Shown in pieces: positions 34,746 to 44,011 of a DNA stretch of 64,000 bases. The position numbers and the translations under genes were made by a program. Source of the stretch: an uncultured Peptoniphilaceae bacterium. GTDB taxonomy: Bacteria > Bacillota > Clostridia > Tissierellales > Peptoniphilaceae. Location of the stretch: contig CALTTP010000009.1 of assembly GCA_943912255.1 (NCBI GenBank), positions 1 through 64,000 on the forward strand, read 5' to 3'. The notes under the pieces are model-generated. The model had not been told where the DNA came from. It saw nothing but the letters and a program-made list of their open reading frames with translations, and ran no database searches. Numbering within the stretch: the first letter of the stretch is position 1; the number at the start of each line of letters is the position of its first letter.

Positions 34746-35413
34746 CGTATTATATAACCTACTCCTTTTTTCGTTTCTACAAAATCTTCTATGCCAATAT
34801 CGCTAAGTTTTTTCCTAAGTCTTGTCACATTGACAGTCAATGTGTTGTCGTCAATGTAGGAGTCGGTAGACCAAAGTTTATCCATTATCAACGCTCTGGT
34901 AACCACTTTACCAATATTTTCCATTAGAATTTCAAGGATTAAAAATTCATTCTTACTTAATGAAACCTCACAACCCTCATAAGCTATGGTCATTGAATCT
35001 AGGTCTAAAACCACATCCCTATGCTTTATCTGTGAGGACAGATTTTTGTTAAAGGTGTATGCCCTTCTAAGTTGTGCCTTTATCTTTGAACTAAGTATCT
35101 GCATTTGAAAGGGCTTTGCTAGAAAGTCGTCCCCTCCATAGTTAATAGCATTTATTAGATTTATATCGTCACCTGCAGAGGTTAAGAATATAATTGGAAC
35201 GTTGGAAAAACTTCTAATCTCTTCGCATAATAGAAAACCATTTTTATAGGGAAGCTTTAAGTCCATCAATACCAAGTCGTATTCTCCTTCTTTAAACTCC
35301 TCCACTACATTTTTAAAGTTTTTTACAGTTCCCGTTTCATAGCCCCAGGTTTGAAGCTGAAATTCCAATTCATCTTGTATTTTCTTTTCGTCTTCCACAA
35401 TAAAAATTTTCAT
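34742..35413 (-). CDS. OmpR-family response regulator, Bce-like
   Basis: A 223-residue regulator: receiver domain with phospho-acceptor Asp51 (DLVLMDLKLPYKNG) and Lys in FLAKPF, then a winged-helix DNA-binding domain (about 125-223; SKNEFLILEILMENIGKVVT). Together with the kinase it should induce the neighbouring transporter when a lipid-II-binding peptide is present. A TATAAT lies at 35431-35436 on the minus strand, about 18 bases before its start. Confidence 0.94.
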   Translation of the reverse strand: MKIFIVEDEKKIQDELEFQLQTWGYETGTVKNFKNVVEEFKEGEYDLVLMDLKLPYKNGFLLCEEIRSFSNVPIIFLTSAGDDINLINAINYGGDDFLAKPFQMQILSSKIKAQLRRAYTFNKNLSSQIKHRDVVLDLDSMTIAYEGCEVSLSKNEFLILEILMENIGKVVTRALIMDKLWSTDSYIDDNTLTVNVTRLRKKLSDIGIEDFVETKKGVGYIIR

Positions 35414-35489
35414 AGGCTCCTCCTAGTTCAATTATACAATAAATTCAAAAATTTCGTTTGCTGTCTTGTATTTAATATCTATGTTTCAA

Positions 35490-35519
35490 TTGATATTCTC
35501 AACATTTAATGGGTATAAT
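35490..35519 (+). promoter_or_regulatory. Promoter of yajC
   Basis: TTGATA (35490-35495), an 18-bp spacer and TATAAT (35514-35519). Confidence 0.7.
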
Positions 35520-35548
35520 ATGATTATAGTTAAAGAGAGGAGGAAGTC

Positions 35549-35842
35549 ATGGTTTCGGGAAATTCTATTGGTAATTCCATTTTAGGTGCATCTATTGCCC
35601 TTATTTTTTTGATCTTTATTATTGTCATTATCTATTATTTTGTTGCAAATTCTAAATTAAAAAAACAAAAGGAGCATTTTTCAAATGTGCATCAGAATTT
35701 AAAAGTAGGATCAAAGGTAATCTTTTCAAACGGAATATATGGAAAAATAATTAAAATCGACAAGGATACTGTGGATGTTGAAGTTAAATCCAAGGCGGTA
35801 ATGACCGTAAGCAGATATGCTATTTCCTCAATTGTAAACTAG
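35549..35842 (+). CDS. yajC: Preprotein translocase accessory subunit YajC
   Basis: A 97-residue protein with one membrane helix (about 13-36) and the YajC-type cytoplasmic domain (VGSKVIFSNGIYGKIIKIDK). YajC associates with SecDF and YidC. Here it stands alone between the Bce module and the PTS, without tgt, queA or secDF nearby. An AGGAGG precedes the ATG. Confidence 0.85.
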   Translation: MVSGNSIGNSILGASIALIFLIFIIVIIYYFVANSKLKKQKEHFSNVHQNLKVGSKVIFSNGIYGKIIKIDKDTVDVEVKSKAVMTVSRYAISSIVN

Positions 35843-35856
35843 AACTTGTACTTAAA

Positions 35857-35870
35857 TTTAGATACCAGTT
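35857..35870 (+). promoter_or_regulatory. Operator half-site before the PTS genes
   Basis: TTTAGATACCAGTT, identical over 14 bases to 44140-44153 and matching 44012-44024 in inverse orientation. It is about 140 bp upstream of the -10-like TATAAT at 36007-36012. The most likely binder is the GntR/UTRA regulator encoded at 38991-39725. Confidence 0.7.
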
Positions 35871-36042
35871 TGAAGAATTTGTTTTTATTGAGATTTTTTT
35901 GTTATTTATGAAAAAAGGAAAGTCTATTTTTCAACATCTGTAAAATCACAAGAGGAAAAGCTTTCCTAGTATTGAAAAGAACCAGAATTTTAAGGGTTTT
36001 TTAGGTTATAATTATATATAAGAGAAGAAAGGAATGATTTAA

Positions 36043-36519
36043 ATGCCAAATATAATGCTAACAAGAATTGACAACAGATTGATTCATGGACAGGTTGCCA
36101 CCCAGTGGACCAATGTAATTGGTGCAAACCTTATTTTAGTTGCAAACGATAAAGTTGCTTCTGATAAGATGAGACAAGGTCTTATGGATATGGCAGCTCC
36201 CAACGGAGTAGCCACAAGATATTTTACAATTCAAAAGACCATTGATGTGATTCACAAGGCTGCTGATAGACAGAAGATTTTCATCATATGCGAAACTCCT
36301 CAAGACGTTTTAAAGCTTGTAGAGGGTGGAGTGCCCATTAAAAAGGTAAATGTTGGAAATATTCATATGGCAGAAGGCAAGAGACAAGTTGCCCAAGTGG
36401 TAGCAGTGGACGATTCAGATGTGGAAGCCTTTAAGAAGTTAAGAGATAAGGGTGTGGAACTGGAAATAAGAAAAGTTCCTACTGAATCTGCTGAGGACGC
36501 TAATAAACTATTTAAATAG
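36043..36519 (+). CDS. PTS mannose-family EIIB component (GalNAc/GalN type)
   Basis: A 158-residue EIIB whose phosphorylated histidine is His15 in TRIDNRLIHGQVATQW. It receives phosphate from EIIA and passes it to the sugar during transport. Complete length for the family. First gene of the EIIB-EIIC-EIID-EIIA set. The convergent catabolic genes argue for N-acetylgalactosamine or galactosamine as substrate. Confidence 0.93.
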   Translation: MPNIMLTRIDNRLIHGQVATQWTNVIGANLILVANDKVASDKMRQGLMDMAAPNGVATRYFTIQKTIDVIHKAADRQKIFIICETPQDVLKLVEGGVPIKKVNVGNIHMAEGKRQVAQVVAVDDSDVEAFKKLRDKGVELEIRKVPTESAEDANKLFK

Positions 36520-36597
36520 TTTATAGAATAATCCCTGACCTTCCAGAAAACATGGTAGCCAGGGAACCTTTATATTATTTTAGAAAAGGAGGAAATT

Positions 36598-37419
36598 ATG
36601 GGAGATTTTAATTTTATTCAAGTGCTCCTGGTGTTTGTAGTTACTTTTATTGCAGCTATAGACCAATTTAGTTTTCTAGAGTCCTTGTATCAACCTATTG
36701 TAATGGGTCCAGTAATTGGGGCTATTTTAGGAGATGTTAAAACAGGACTTATCGTAGGAGGTACTTTCCAATTAATGACCATAGGTAATATGCCTATTGG
36801 TGGAGCTCAACCTCCAAATGCAGTATTAGGTGGTATTATGGCCACTGTTTTGGCAATTGCAGGAAAGGGCAGCATGGAACCAACTGCAGCCGTAGCAGCA
36901 GCAATTCCTTTTGCAATTTTAGGGCAGTCTGCTGTAACACTATTATTTACTGTAATGTCCCCTATTATGTCCAAGGCGGATCAATATGCCCAAGAGGCAA
37001 ATCCAAAGGGAATTACTCAAATAAACCTTATTTCCATGGCTCTACTAGGTACAGCCTTTGGAATAATTGCAATTCTATTCTTTATCGGTGGTAATGCAAT
37101 GGCGGCTCAAATGGCTAAGTTAGCTGATAACAAATGGTATAAGGCAGTTATGGACGGACTTTCTGCAGCTGGTGGAATGATGAGATTCGTCGGATTTGCA
37201 GTTTTATTAAAAGTAATGCTTTCTAGAGATTTGTGGGGCTTTATGTTTGCAGGCTTTGCCTTTGCAGTTGTAATAGTTTCTATAGAAGCTCTTCAAGGTC
37301 CTGCTTTAATCCTACTGGCATTTATAGGTTTTGCCTTTGCATATTGGGATTACCAAGTACAAACCAAATTAAAGACTGCTTCTTTTAACAGTGTAGGAGG
37401 TGAAGAAGATGGCATATAA
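36598..37419 (+). CDS. PTS mannose-family EIIC membrane component
   Basis: A 273-residue multi-helix EIIC (sorbose/AgaC family), with GPVIGAILGDVKTGLIVGGT and the GNMPIGGAQPPNAVLGGIMA segment typical of the family. With EIID it forms the sugar channel. Its end overlaps the EIID start by 11 bases. Confidence 0.93.
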   Translation: MGDFNFIQVLLVFVVTFIAAIDQFSFLESLYQPIVMGPVIGAILGDVKTGLIVGGTFQLMTIGNMPIGGAQPPNAVLGGIMATVLAIAGKGSMEPTAAVAAAIPFAILGQSAVTLLFTVMSPIMSKADQYAQEANPKGITQINLISMALLGTAFGIIAILFFIGGNAMAAQMAKLADNKWYKAVMDGLSAAGGMMRFVGFAVLLKVMLSRDLWGFMFAGFAFAVVIVSIEALQGPALILLAFIGFAFAYWDYQVQTKLKTASFNSVGGEEDGI

Positions 37420-38440
37420 TATTCCGGATACCTATAAGGATCAAAACCCGGCCCAACCCCTTGATAAGAAGACCTTAAACAAAATGGTGTGGAGGTCCCT
37501 TTTCCTACAAGCTTCCTTCAACTATGAAAGAATGCAAGCCGGTGGTTGGCTATACGGTATTTTACCGGGACTTGAAAAAATTCACAAGGACAAAGACGAC
37601 TTGGCTGCGTCCATGTCTCATAACTTGGAATTCTTTAACACTCACCCATTCTTAGTAACTTTAGTTATGGGTATTATACTATCATTGGAACAAAATAAAG
37701 CTGACATCCCTACAATACGTGCAGTAAGGGTTTCTGCCATGGGACCACTTGGAGGTATTGGAGATGCGCTGTTCTGGTTGACATTGGTTCCAATAACCGC
37801 AGGTATAACTTCAAACATGGCAATCCAAGGTAGTTTGGCAGCGCCATTTATATTCCTGTTGATATTTAATATAGCTCAGTTTTTAGTAAGATATTTCTTG
37901 ATGCACTGGTCCTATAAAATGGGTATAAACGCCATTGACATCTTGACTTCAAATGCAAAGGAATTTACAAGGGCAGCTTCAATCCTTGGAGTTTTCGTCG
38001 TAGGTTCTCTAATTGCAGTTTACGGTGGAACAAAGTTAAATATTGTTAAGGACAACGGTGTTACCAATGTGGCAGTTCCTGTAACTACAATAGTTTCTAA
38101 CGAAGAGTTACCAGACTATGCAAAATACCTTTATGTAGAGGACGATAAGGGTGAACCTACAGATGTCCTTCAAGAAGGTGCAGGAATTGTGGATTTGGGT
38201 AATGGAAAGTCCGAAATCACCTTCAATCGATTTGAAGAACAACCTGTTAAGGTGGACTTCCAAAAGATACTGGATGGTGTACTACCAAAGATTATTCCTT
38301 TAGCTTTAACCCTATGTCTATACTTTCTAATGGTTAAAAAGCAATTTACGCCGATTAAATCCATTGGTTTGTTATTAGTATTAGGACTTGCTGGTTCACT
38401 AATTCCAGCACTTTTCAATGCACCAAGCATTTGGGGCTAA
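37409..38440 (+). CDS. PTS mannose-family EIID component with an extra domain
   Basis: A 343-residue EIID, clearly longer than the usual ~270-290. Family parts are intact: QASFNYERMQAGGWLYGILP, the HNLEFFNTHPFL segment, and AMGPLGGIGDALFWLTL. The extra length is an insert of roughly 70 residues (about 215-290, including ELPDYAKYLYVEDDKGEP) between late membrane helices, predicted to be a soluble loop. I start at the ATG about 8 bases after AGGAGG; an in-frame GTG three codons upstream overlaps that site. Confidence 0.9.
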   Translation: MAYNIPDTYKDQNPAQPLDKKTLNKMVWRSLFLQASFNYERMQAGGWLYGILPGLEKIHKDKDDLAASMSHNLEFFNTHPFLVTLVMGIILSLEQNKADIPTIRAVRVSAMGPLGGIGDALFWLTLVPITAGITSNMAIQGSLAAPFIFLLIFNIAQFLVRYFLMHWSYKMGINAIDILTSNAKEFTRAASILGVFVVGSLIAVYGGTKLNIVKDNGVTNVAVPVTTIVSNEELPDYAKYLYVEDDKGEPTDVLQEGAGIVDLGNGKSEITFNRFEEQPVKVDFQKILDGVLPKIIPLALTLCLYFLMVKKQFTPIKSIGLLLVLGLAGSLIPALFNAPSIWG

Positions 38441-38463
38441 TATACAATAGAAGATAAAAGCAC

Positions 38464-38493
38464 TATCAAGCACTCATAAATGAGTGCTTGATA
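38464..38493 (+). repeat. Perfect 14-bp inverted repeat between EIID and EIIA genes
   Basis: TATCAAGCACTCAT and ATGAGTGCTTGATA around an AA centre. There is no T-run, so it is not a normal terminator; it could protect or process the mRNA to set EIIA level separately. The CAAGCACTC/GAGTGCTTG arms recur at 56109-56130, and a relative (AAGCACTCAG) at 51745. Confidence 0.6.
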
Positions 38494-38525
38494 AGTCTTA
38501 ATAACAAAAAAACAAGGAGGGATTT

Positions 38526-38948
38526 ATGAACGGAGTTATAGTAACGGCCCATGGGCGATTTCCCGAGGGCCTTGAAGACGGTTTAAAGTTAATTGCGGGG
38601 AAACAGGAAAACCTAGTTGCAGTTAACTTTCTACAAGAAGATGGAACAGACGGCCTTGACGACAAAATCAAAAAGGCTTTAGAAGATTTAAAAGACTGTG
38701 ACTCAATAGTAATCTTAACAGACCTTGCAGGGGGAACTCCCTTCAATAGATCGGTCCTTTTAACTGCACAGATGGAAAATGTAAGGGTTTTGGCAGGCGC
38801 AAACTTTCAAATGCTCTACACAGCAGTTTTTGACGGTTCCAGTGACTTGGACCAATTGGTTAAAAACATCTTAGAAGAGGGAAAAAACGGCGTTAGAGTT
38901 TACAGCGAAGAAGTACAAAATGAAGCGGAAGAAGATGACGGAATATAA
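38526..38948 (+). CDS. PTS mannose-family EIIA component
   Basis: A 140-residue EIIA with phosphorylatable His9 in NGVIVTAHGRFPEGLEDG and the TDLAGGTPFN motif. It carries phosphate from HPr to EIIB. Good ribosome binding site AAGGAGGG. Last gene of the PTS unit; a terminator follows. Confidence 0.93.
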   Translation: MNGVIVTAHGRFPEGLEDGLKLIAGKQENLVAVNFLQEDGTDGLDDKIKKALEDLKDCDSIVILTDLAGGTPFNRSVLLTAQMENVRVLAGANFQMLYTAVFDGSSDLDQLVKNILEEGKNGVRVYSEEVQNEAEEDDGI

Positions 38949-38950
38949 AA

Positions 38951-38977
38951 GGAGGCAGAAAAATCTGTCTCCTTTTT
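38951..38977. terminator. Terminator shared by the convergent PTS and aga units
   Basis: GGAGGCAGA pairs with TCTGTCTCC (one G-T), followed by TTTTT on the plus strand and AAAA on the left, so it can act on both strands. Confidence 0.8.
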
Positions 38978-38990
38978 ATTCTCTACACCA

Positions 38991-39725
38991 TTAGCCTAGG
39001 GCTGGATTGTAGGTTACCTTATAGGCAAATTGGTCTCCCCTTGCATAGGACAGGGTGTATTCTATTATCTTGTCCTCTTTGTCATAGGAATATCTCTTAA
39101 TCCTAAGACAGGGAGAACCTTGGTTTAAATTCAGGGTTTTAGCCTCTTCTCTTCCCAGTATTCCAGCTTGAAAAACTTCTTCTACTCTTACTATCTTTCT
39201 TCCGAATTTCTTTTCGTAAATGTCGTAAAGGGGCATTTCATCTAGCAATTGTCGGCTTAGTTCTTTAAAGTCCTTGTAGGGGATAAAGGTGGTCTCTATC
39301 ATCATCGGGTTTTTATCCGCTTCTCTAAGTCTAATAAAGCGAATTACTTTTTCCTTTTCTTCAATTTTCAGTCTCGATGCAACGAATTTATTTGCCCTTT
39401 CTATATGAAATTCCAATACCGAGGTACTGGGTTCTTTCCCAATGGCCCTCATCTGGTCGGTAAAGCTATAGTAGTCGGAAAGGTTGTGTTTGTCCCTATC
39501 CTTCTTGGCAACAAAGGTACCCTTCCCATGGACCTTCTCAATATAACCGTTGAGCTCTAGCTCTGAAATGGCCTGTCTTACCGTAGTTCGTGATAGGCTA
39601 TAAAGCTTACATAGCCTTCTCTCAGAAGGAAGCTTATCCCCCGGTTTCATAAGTTCCATCTCCCCCACCAAAATATCCACAAGTTTTGAGTAGAGGGGGA
39701 TTTTGTCGGTTTTTTCAAGTTTCAT
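38991..39725 (-). CDS. GntR-family regulator with UTRA domain (GalNAc operon)
   Basis: A 244-residue regulator: winged-helix DNA-binding domain (about 8-75; PGDKLPSERRLCKLYSLSRT) and a UTRA effector domain (about 90-240). UTRA proteins bind phosphosugars such as GlcNAc-6-P or GalN-6-P. It is the last gene of the catabolic operon and overlaps lacD by one base. Three copies of a TAGATACCAGT half-site lie before this operon and before the PTS genes; it is the natural candidate to bind them. Confidence 0.92.
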   Translation of the reverse strand: MKLEKTDKIPLYSKLVDILVGEMELMKPGDKLPSERRLCKLYSLSRTTVRQAISELELNGYIEKVHGKGTFVAKKDRDKHNLSDYYSFTDQMRAIGKEPSTSVLEFHIERANKFVASRLKIEEKEKVIRFIRLREADKNPMMIETTFIPYKDFKELSRQLLDEMPLYDIYEKKFGRKIVRVEEVFQAGILGREEAKTLNLNQGSPCLRIKRYSYDKEDKIIEYTLSYARGDQFAYKVTYNPALG

Positions 39726-40705
39726 TAGCTTAACTTTTCAGTCCAAGGTGAAGCACTTACTTCTAGTATTTCATTTAACTCTTCAATATTTTGTCTTCCC
39801 TGTGTTTCAAGCCATTTTTTTCCATCTTCTTCAGACTTAAAGAACTCTTCAACTCCACCGGCCCAAGTAGCTCTTCCACATAGGACACCATTGAAAGTAG
39901 ATCCTGCCTCTTTGGCAAATTTAATGGTCTCTTGAAAAAGCTCAGCTGAAACACCAGCAGATAAAAATATGAAAGGAAGGCTTGTACTGTCAGCTTGTTC
40001 CTTAAATAGGTCTAGGGCTTCTTGTTTAGAGTACAGGACATCATCTCCATACCCTTCCACATAGGACATATTTACAGGAACTTCTACCTTTAGCACATCC
40101 ACATTATACCTTTCTTCCGAAAAGAGTTTCATTGCATCAATTATTTTTTTTGGCTTAATCTTTGCATATTCCTTGGATTTTGAGTCTGAAATTTTACTAT
40201 CATAACTTACTAATTCAAGGAAAAACGGGATGTCCTCTCCCATACATTCAGAACCAACCCTCTCTACAAAGGCCTTTTTTTGTTCGTTTATATCCTCTGA
40301 TTCATCAATGTCAAAGTAAAGTAGTATCTTTACTGCATCTGCCCCTTCTTCAAGGATTCTCTTTACTGACCAATTGTCCAAAAGTCTAGGAAGTCTACCA
40401 GGAGTTTCATTGTCATATCCAGTAACTTCATAGGCTAATAGTAGACCTGCGTTTTCATCTCTTACTTTTGCCGCCTTTAACCCATATATAGGATCCAGCA
40501 AAATAGAGGAAGCAAAAGGTGTCAATTCCTTGGAAACCAAGGTTTTAAAGTTTTCTATATTCTCTTGGTTATTTAGCTGTGGATCGATTTTATCGATCAT
40601 CTTTCTTATGGCTCCCCTTTGGTCAATTGCCAAAGCAGCTATTATATTGTCCTTTGAAGAGAGTTTTTCAAGCTTCTTTCTCTTACCTGGTGTTATAGTC
40701 TTCAT
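39725..40705 (-). CDS. lacD: Tagatose-1,6-bisphosphate aldolase, LacD class I
   Basis: A 326-residue TIM-barrel aldolase. Signatures: ALAIDQRGAIRKMI, ASSILLDPIYGLKAAK, and the Schiff-base lysine in NVDVLKVEVPVN. It splits tagatose-1,6-bisphosphate into dihydroxyacetone phosphate and glyceraldehyde-3-phosphate, the final step of this pathway. Length matches LacD. Confidence 0.93.
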   Translation of the reverse strand: MKTITPGKRKKLEKLSSKDNIIAALAIDQRGAIRKMIDKIDPQLNNQENIENFKTLVSKELTPFASSILLDPIYGLKAAKVRDENAGLLLAYEVTGYDNETPGRLPRLLDNWSVKRILEEGADAVKILLYFDIDESEDINEQKKAFVERVGSECMGEDIPFFLELVSYDSKISDSKSKEYAKIKPKKIIDAMKLFSEERYNVDVLKVEVPVNMSYVEGYGDDVLYSKQEALDLFKEQADSTSLPFIFLSAGVSAELFQETIKFAKEAGSTFNGVLCGRATWAGGVEEFFKSEEDGKKWLETQGRQNIEELNEILEVSASPWTEKLS

Positions 40706-40718
40706 AAATTCCTCCTTT

Positions 40719-41651
40719 TTAAAGTCTTTTAATTTTCACTTTATCCATAAATTCATCTACCCTATTTTCATTAATATATCCAGTCTTTTCCTCCAGGGTG
40801 TTTAAAATACCACAGGCCATAGCAAGTTTTAGAGTTTTTTCTATGTTAAACCCATTGTCCAACCCATAGGCAAGTCCTGCCACCGTAGAATCTCCAGAAC
40901 CTACAGGGTTTACTGGTTTAATTTCGGGGATGGACACTTTATATACCTCATTGTCGTATTTCACTATCGCCCCTTTTTTCCCTCTTGTAACTACTACAAA
41001 GGAAATTTTTTCAAAGGTTGGTGATTTTAAATATTTAGTATATTCTTCTATGTTTTTTAAGTTAAGGCCTTCAATATGATTAATCTCCTCTTCGTTGGGT
41101 TTAATGCAAAAAGGTTTAACCCTTCCACGTAGAACAGTCTTTGATAAGTTCTTTCCCGAAGAGTCAAGGATGACCCTACAGTTTTTGTCTTCTCCTATCT
41201 GTAATAGTTTTTCATAAAAATCCTCACTTATGCCAGGAGGGGTTGACCCAGAAATTGTTACAATGGAGTTTTCTTTTAAAGTCCTTTCAAAATGCAGCAA
41301 AAACTTTTCTTCATCTTCTGTAGAATGTTTTTCTCCTGACTCTAAAATCTCAGTTTGATTTTTCTCATGAAGAATTGCTATACAGTTTCTAGTGTTTTTA
41401 TGGGTTTTGTAAAAACTTGATTCTATACCCATATCTCTAAGCTCTTCTACGATATATTCCCCATTTTTTCCTCCAATAAATCCTGTCGGTAAAACCTCTG
41501 CTCCCAGTTGTTTTAATACCCTAGTCACATTTAGACCTTTTCCTCCAGGAGTTTTAGAAATTTCAGAAGTCCTATTCACCCCGTCAATTTTAAGAGCCTT
41601 TAACCTGTAGGAAATGTCTATGGAGGGATTTGCTGTTACAGTCACTATCAT
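40719..41651 (-). CDS. lacC: Tagatose-6-phosphate kinase (LacC/FruK family)
   Basis: A 310-residue PfkB-family sugar kinase. MIVTVTANPSIDISYRLKAL starts the Rossmann-like core; KTPGGKGLNVTRVLKQLGAE is signature 1; the catalytic base region is NPVGSGDSTVAGLAYGLD. FruK and LacC are hard to tell apart by eye; the neighbours lacD and agaS favour tagatose-6-P as substrate. Overlaps nagA by 4 bases. Confidence 0.88.
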   Translation of the reverse strand: MIVTVTANPSIDISYRLKALKIDGVNRTSEISKTPGGKGLNVTRVLKQLGAEVLPTGFIGGKNGEYIVEELRDMGIESSFYKTHKNTRNCIAILHEKNQTEILESGEKHSTEDEEKFLLHFERTLKENSIVTISGSTPPGISEDFYEKLLQIGEDKNCRVILDSSGKNLSKTVLRGRVKPFCIKPNEEEINHIEGLNLKNIEEYTKYLKSPTFEKISFVVVTRGKKGAIVKYDNEVYKVSIPEIKPVNPVGSGDSTVAGLAYGLDNGFNIEKTLKLAMACGILNTLEEKTGYINENRVDEFMDKVKIKRL

Positions 41652-42790
41652 CTTTTCATCTCTTTCCCATCTATAAAAGTGGTTATAACATTTAAGTCTT
41701 CATCTAAGATATTGATGTCAGCACTCTTTCCTTTTTTTAAACTTCCTACTTCCTCTTCTAAACCTACGGATTTCGCTGGAACTAGGGAAGCCATTAACAC
41801 CGCTTCAAGAGGTGTTGCAATGCCCCACTTTACAACATTTTTAACCGCATCTTCAAGTTTTAAAACAGAACCCGCCAATGATCCAGTGGTCAAATTTGCC
41901 GCTCCGTCTTTAACGATTACATCCAGTTCACCTAACTTATAGTTTCCATCAGGCATACCTCCTGCCATCATACAGTCGGTAATGAGGACAACTTCATCCT
42001 TTCCCCTAGCCTTCATGACAATATCCGCCGCCGCAGGGTGAACATGATGTCCATCACAGATGATTTCTGCAAATACATTCTTTAATGTAAGTCCAGCTCC
42101 CACCATTCCAGGATTTCTATGATGTAGTCCACTCATTCCATTGTATATATGAACAAAGATACTTGCCCCAGCCATAACCGCTTCATAGGCCTGGTCATAG
42201 GTTGCATCAGAATGGCCTAGGGCAATATATATGCCCATCTTTTTTGCTTCCTTAATAAATTCAGTAGCATTTTCGTATTCTGGAGCAATTGCAATCTTTT
42301 TTACCAATCCATGACTTATCTGTTGCCACTTCTCTAGCTTTTTAATGTCTGGAGGTGTAAGATAGAGTGGATTTTGTGCACCCTTATGCTTTAAGGTAAA
42401 GAAGGGGCCCTCTAGAAAAATTCCTCCAACCTTTGCTCCTTTTACATCTTTATAGGTTTCATATATATTTTCACAAGCCTTGTTCAAATCCTCCGTCTTG
42501 GCAGTCAAAGTCGTTGGCAAAAAGGTTGTAACCCCGTGTTTTGCAATCCCTAAAGAAATATTCGCAAGACTTTCAGTCCTCAAATCCATAATGTCATATC
42601 CTCCATAGCCATGGACATGGGTATCCACATATCCTGGAGCTACAATGTAGTTGGAATAGTCTAAAAAGTCTTTCTCTTCAGAGATATTTTCATATATATC
42701 GGTTATCTTTCCCTCTTCAACCTCAATAAAACCGTCCTTTAAAACTCTATCTTCTAAAAAAATCTGTCCACCTTTAATTAACTTTTTCAT
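41648..42790 (-). CDS. nagA: N-acetylgalactosamine/glucosamine-6-phosphate deacetylase
   Basis: A 380-residue amidohydrolase: metal-binding VDTHVHGYGGYDIMD, catalytic-site ALGHSDATYDQA, IYNGMSGLHHRNPG, and the catalytic aspartate in LITDCMMAGG. It removes acetate from the 6-phosphate of an N-acetyl amino sugar. Since agaS, lacC and lacD follow a galactosamine route, it probably acts as AgaA on GalNAc-6-P, though NagA enzymes can use both. Confidence 0.93.
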   Translation of the reverse strand: MKKLIKGGQIFLEDRVLKDGFIEVEEGKITDIYENISEEKDFLDYSNYIVAPGYVDTHVHGYGGYDIMDLRTESLANISLGIAKHGVTTFLPTTLTAKTEDLNKACENIYETYKDVKGAKVGGIFLEGPFFTLKHKGAQNPLYLTPPDIKKLEKWQQISHGLVKKIAIAPEYENATEFIKEAKKMGIYIALGHSDATYDQAYEAVMAGASIFVHIYNGMSGLHHRNPGMVGAGLTLKNVFAEIICDGHHVHPAAADIVMKARGKDEVVLITDCMMAGGMPDGNYKLGELDVIVKDGAANLTTGSLAGSVLKLEDAVKNVVKWGIATPLEAVLMASLVPAKSVGLEEEVGSLKKGKSADINILDEDLNVITTFIDGKEMKR

Positions 42791-42799
42791 AGTTTGCTC

Positions 42800-43960
42800 C
42801 TATTCATAGGGATGTATTATAACTCCCTTTACAACTCTGTTAACAGTTCCTGATGCAGAAGGAGTATCCGGCTTGTTGTTTACTTTAAGACTTGCCATAA
42901 TGGCCACTGTCTGAGCGAAGATTGCATAGGGAAAAACCAAAAACACATCTTCTAATTCCCCATCTTTACTAAGGTTAAACTTTCTATAATCCCCTTTTAC
43001 TTCTCCATAGGAAACTCCAATAACTCCTCTTGCAATATTATTTTCATTAACTTCATTTAATATGTCCAAGTCATATAACTTGGTGTAATCATTGTTTGAA
43101 ATAAAGTCGAAAACCAAGGTCTTCTCGTCAACAAAGGACTTAGGACCATGTCTAAAGCCCATTGAAGTATCAAAACAGGTTGCAATTTGTCCTGCAGTTA
43201 GTTCCAAAATCTTAAGTTGAGCTTCCCTAGTAAAAGCGCCAATTGGCCCTGAACCCAGGTACACCACTCGATTAAAGTCCAGGTCTACAATTTTTTGAAT
43301 TTCCTCTTCCCTTTCAATGACTTCCCTTCCAAGTCTTACAATCTCTTGTACCCTACTCTTCTTTTCTGCAAGATCTAAAGAATTGTCAAAAATCAGTTCA
43401 GACATAAGTAGCATACATGAAAAAGAACCTGTCATTGCAAAGCCTTGGTCGTTGGATGGTTCTGGCATCAACAGTGTAAGTGCGTTTGTCTCTTCTTTTA
43501 GTCCAGTTGCCAATTTCCCATCGGCTGCACAGGTTATTGCCAAATGGTAAATGTCATCTACTATTTGATTAGCCAGTTCAACGGCTTTTAAACTTTCCGG
43601 ACTATTCCCAGATCTTGCAAAGGAAACCAATAGGGTAGTTTCATCTTTTGTAAAAAAGTCGTAGGGGTTTGAAACTAAATCCGTAGTTGCAATCGCTTCA
43701 AAATCTAAGTTTCGATTGGAAATCTTCATTAGATGCCTTTCAACAATGTCCCCCACATAGGCGGAAGTTCCCGCTCCAGTAAAAATTACCTTTACTCTAT
43801 TTTTCTCTTTACTAACCAAGTCTAAAAACTTTTCAATCTCTTCCAAATTGTCCTCGTAAATTTTTAAAACTTCCTCCCAAAGTTGAGGTTGTTGATAAAC
43901 CTCTCCTACGGTGATGGAAGCTCCCAACTCTTCTAGTCGGCTCTCTTCAGTCTTGTACAT
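42800..43960 (-). CDS. agaS: Galactosamine-6-phosphate deaminase/isomerase, SIS domain
   Basis: A 386-residue protein with two SIS domains (FTGAGTSAYVGDIVERHLMK and YLGSGPIGAFTREAQLKILE), as in AgaS. It converts galactosamine-6-P to tagatose-6-P plus ammonia. It is the first gene of the minus-strand operon; operator half-sites sit at 44012 and 44140 upstream. Typical length for AgaS. Confidence 0.93.
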   Translation of the reverse strand: MYKTEESRLEELGASITVGEVYQQPQLWEEVLKIYEDNLEEIEKFLDLVSKEKNRVKVIFTGAGTSAYVGDIVERHLMKISNRNLDFEAIATTDLVSNPYDFFTKDETTLLVSFARSGNSPESLKAVELANQIVDDIYHLAITCAADGKLATGLKEETNALTLLMPEPSNDQGFAMTGSFSCMLLMSELIFDNSLDLAEKKSRVQEIVRLGREVIEREEEIQKIVDLDFNRVVYLGSGPIGAFTREAQLKILELTAGQIATCFDTSMGFRHGPKSFVDEKTLVFDFISNNDYTKLYDLDILNEVNENNIARGVIGVSYGEVKGDYRKFNLSKDGELEDVFLVFPYAIFAQTVAIMASLKVNNKPDTPSASGTVNRVVKGVIIHPYE

Positions 43961-44011
43961 ATTTACCTCCTCGTATAATATCAGTGTTTATCTTTCTTAA
44001 ATTGTTTCAAT

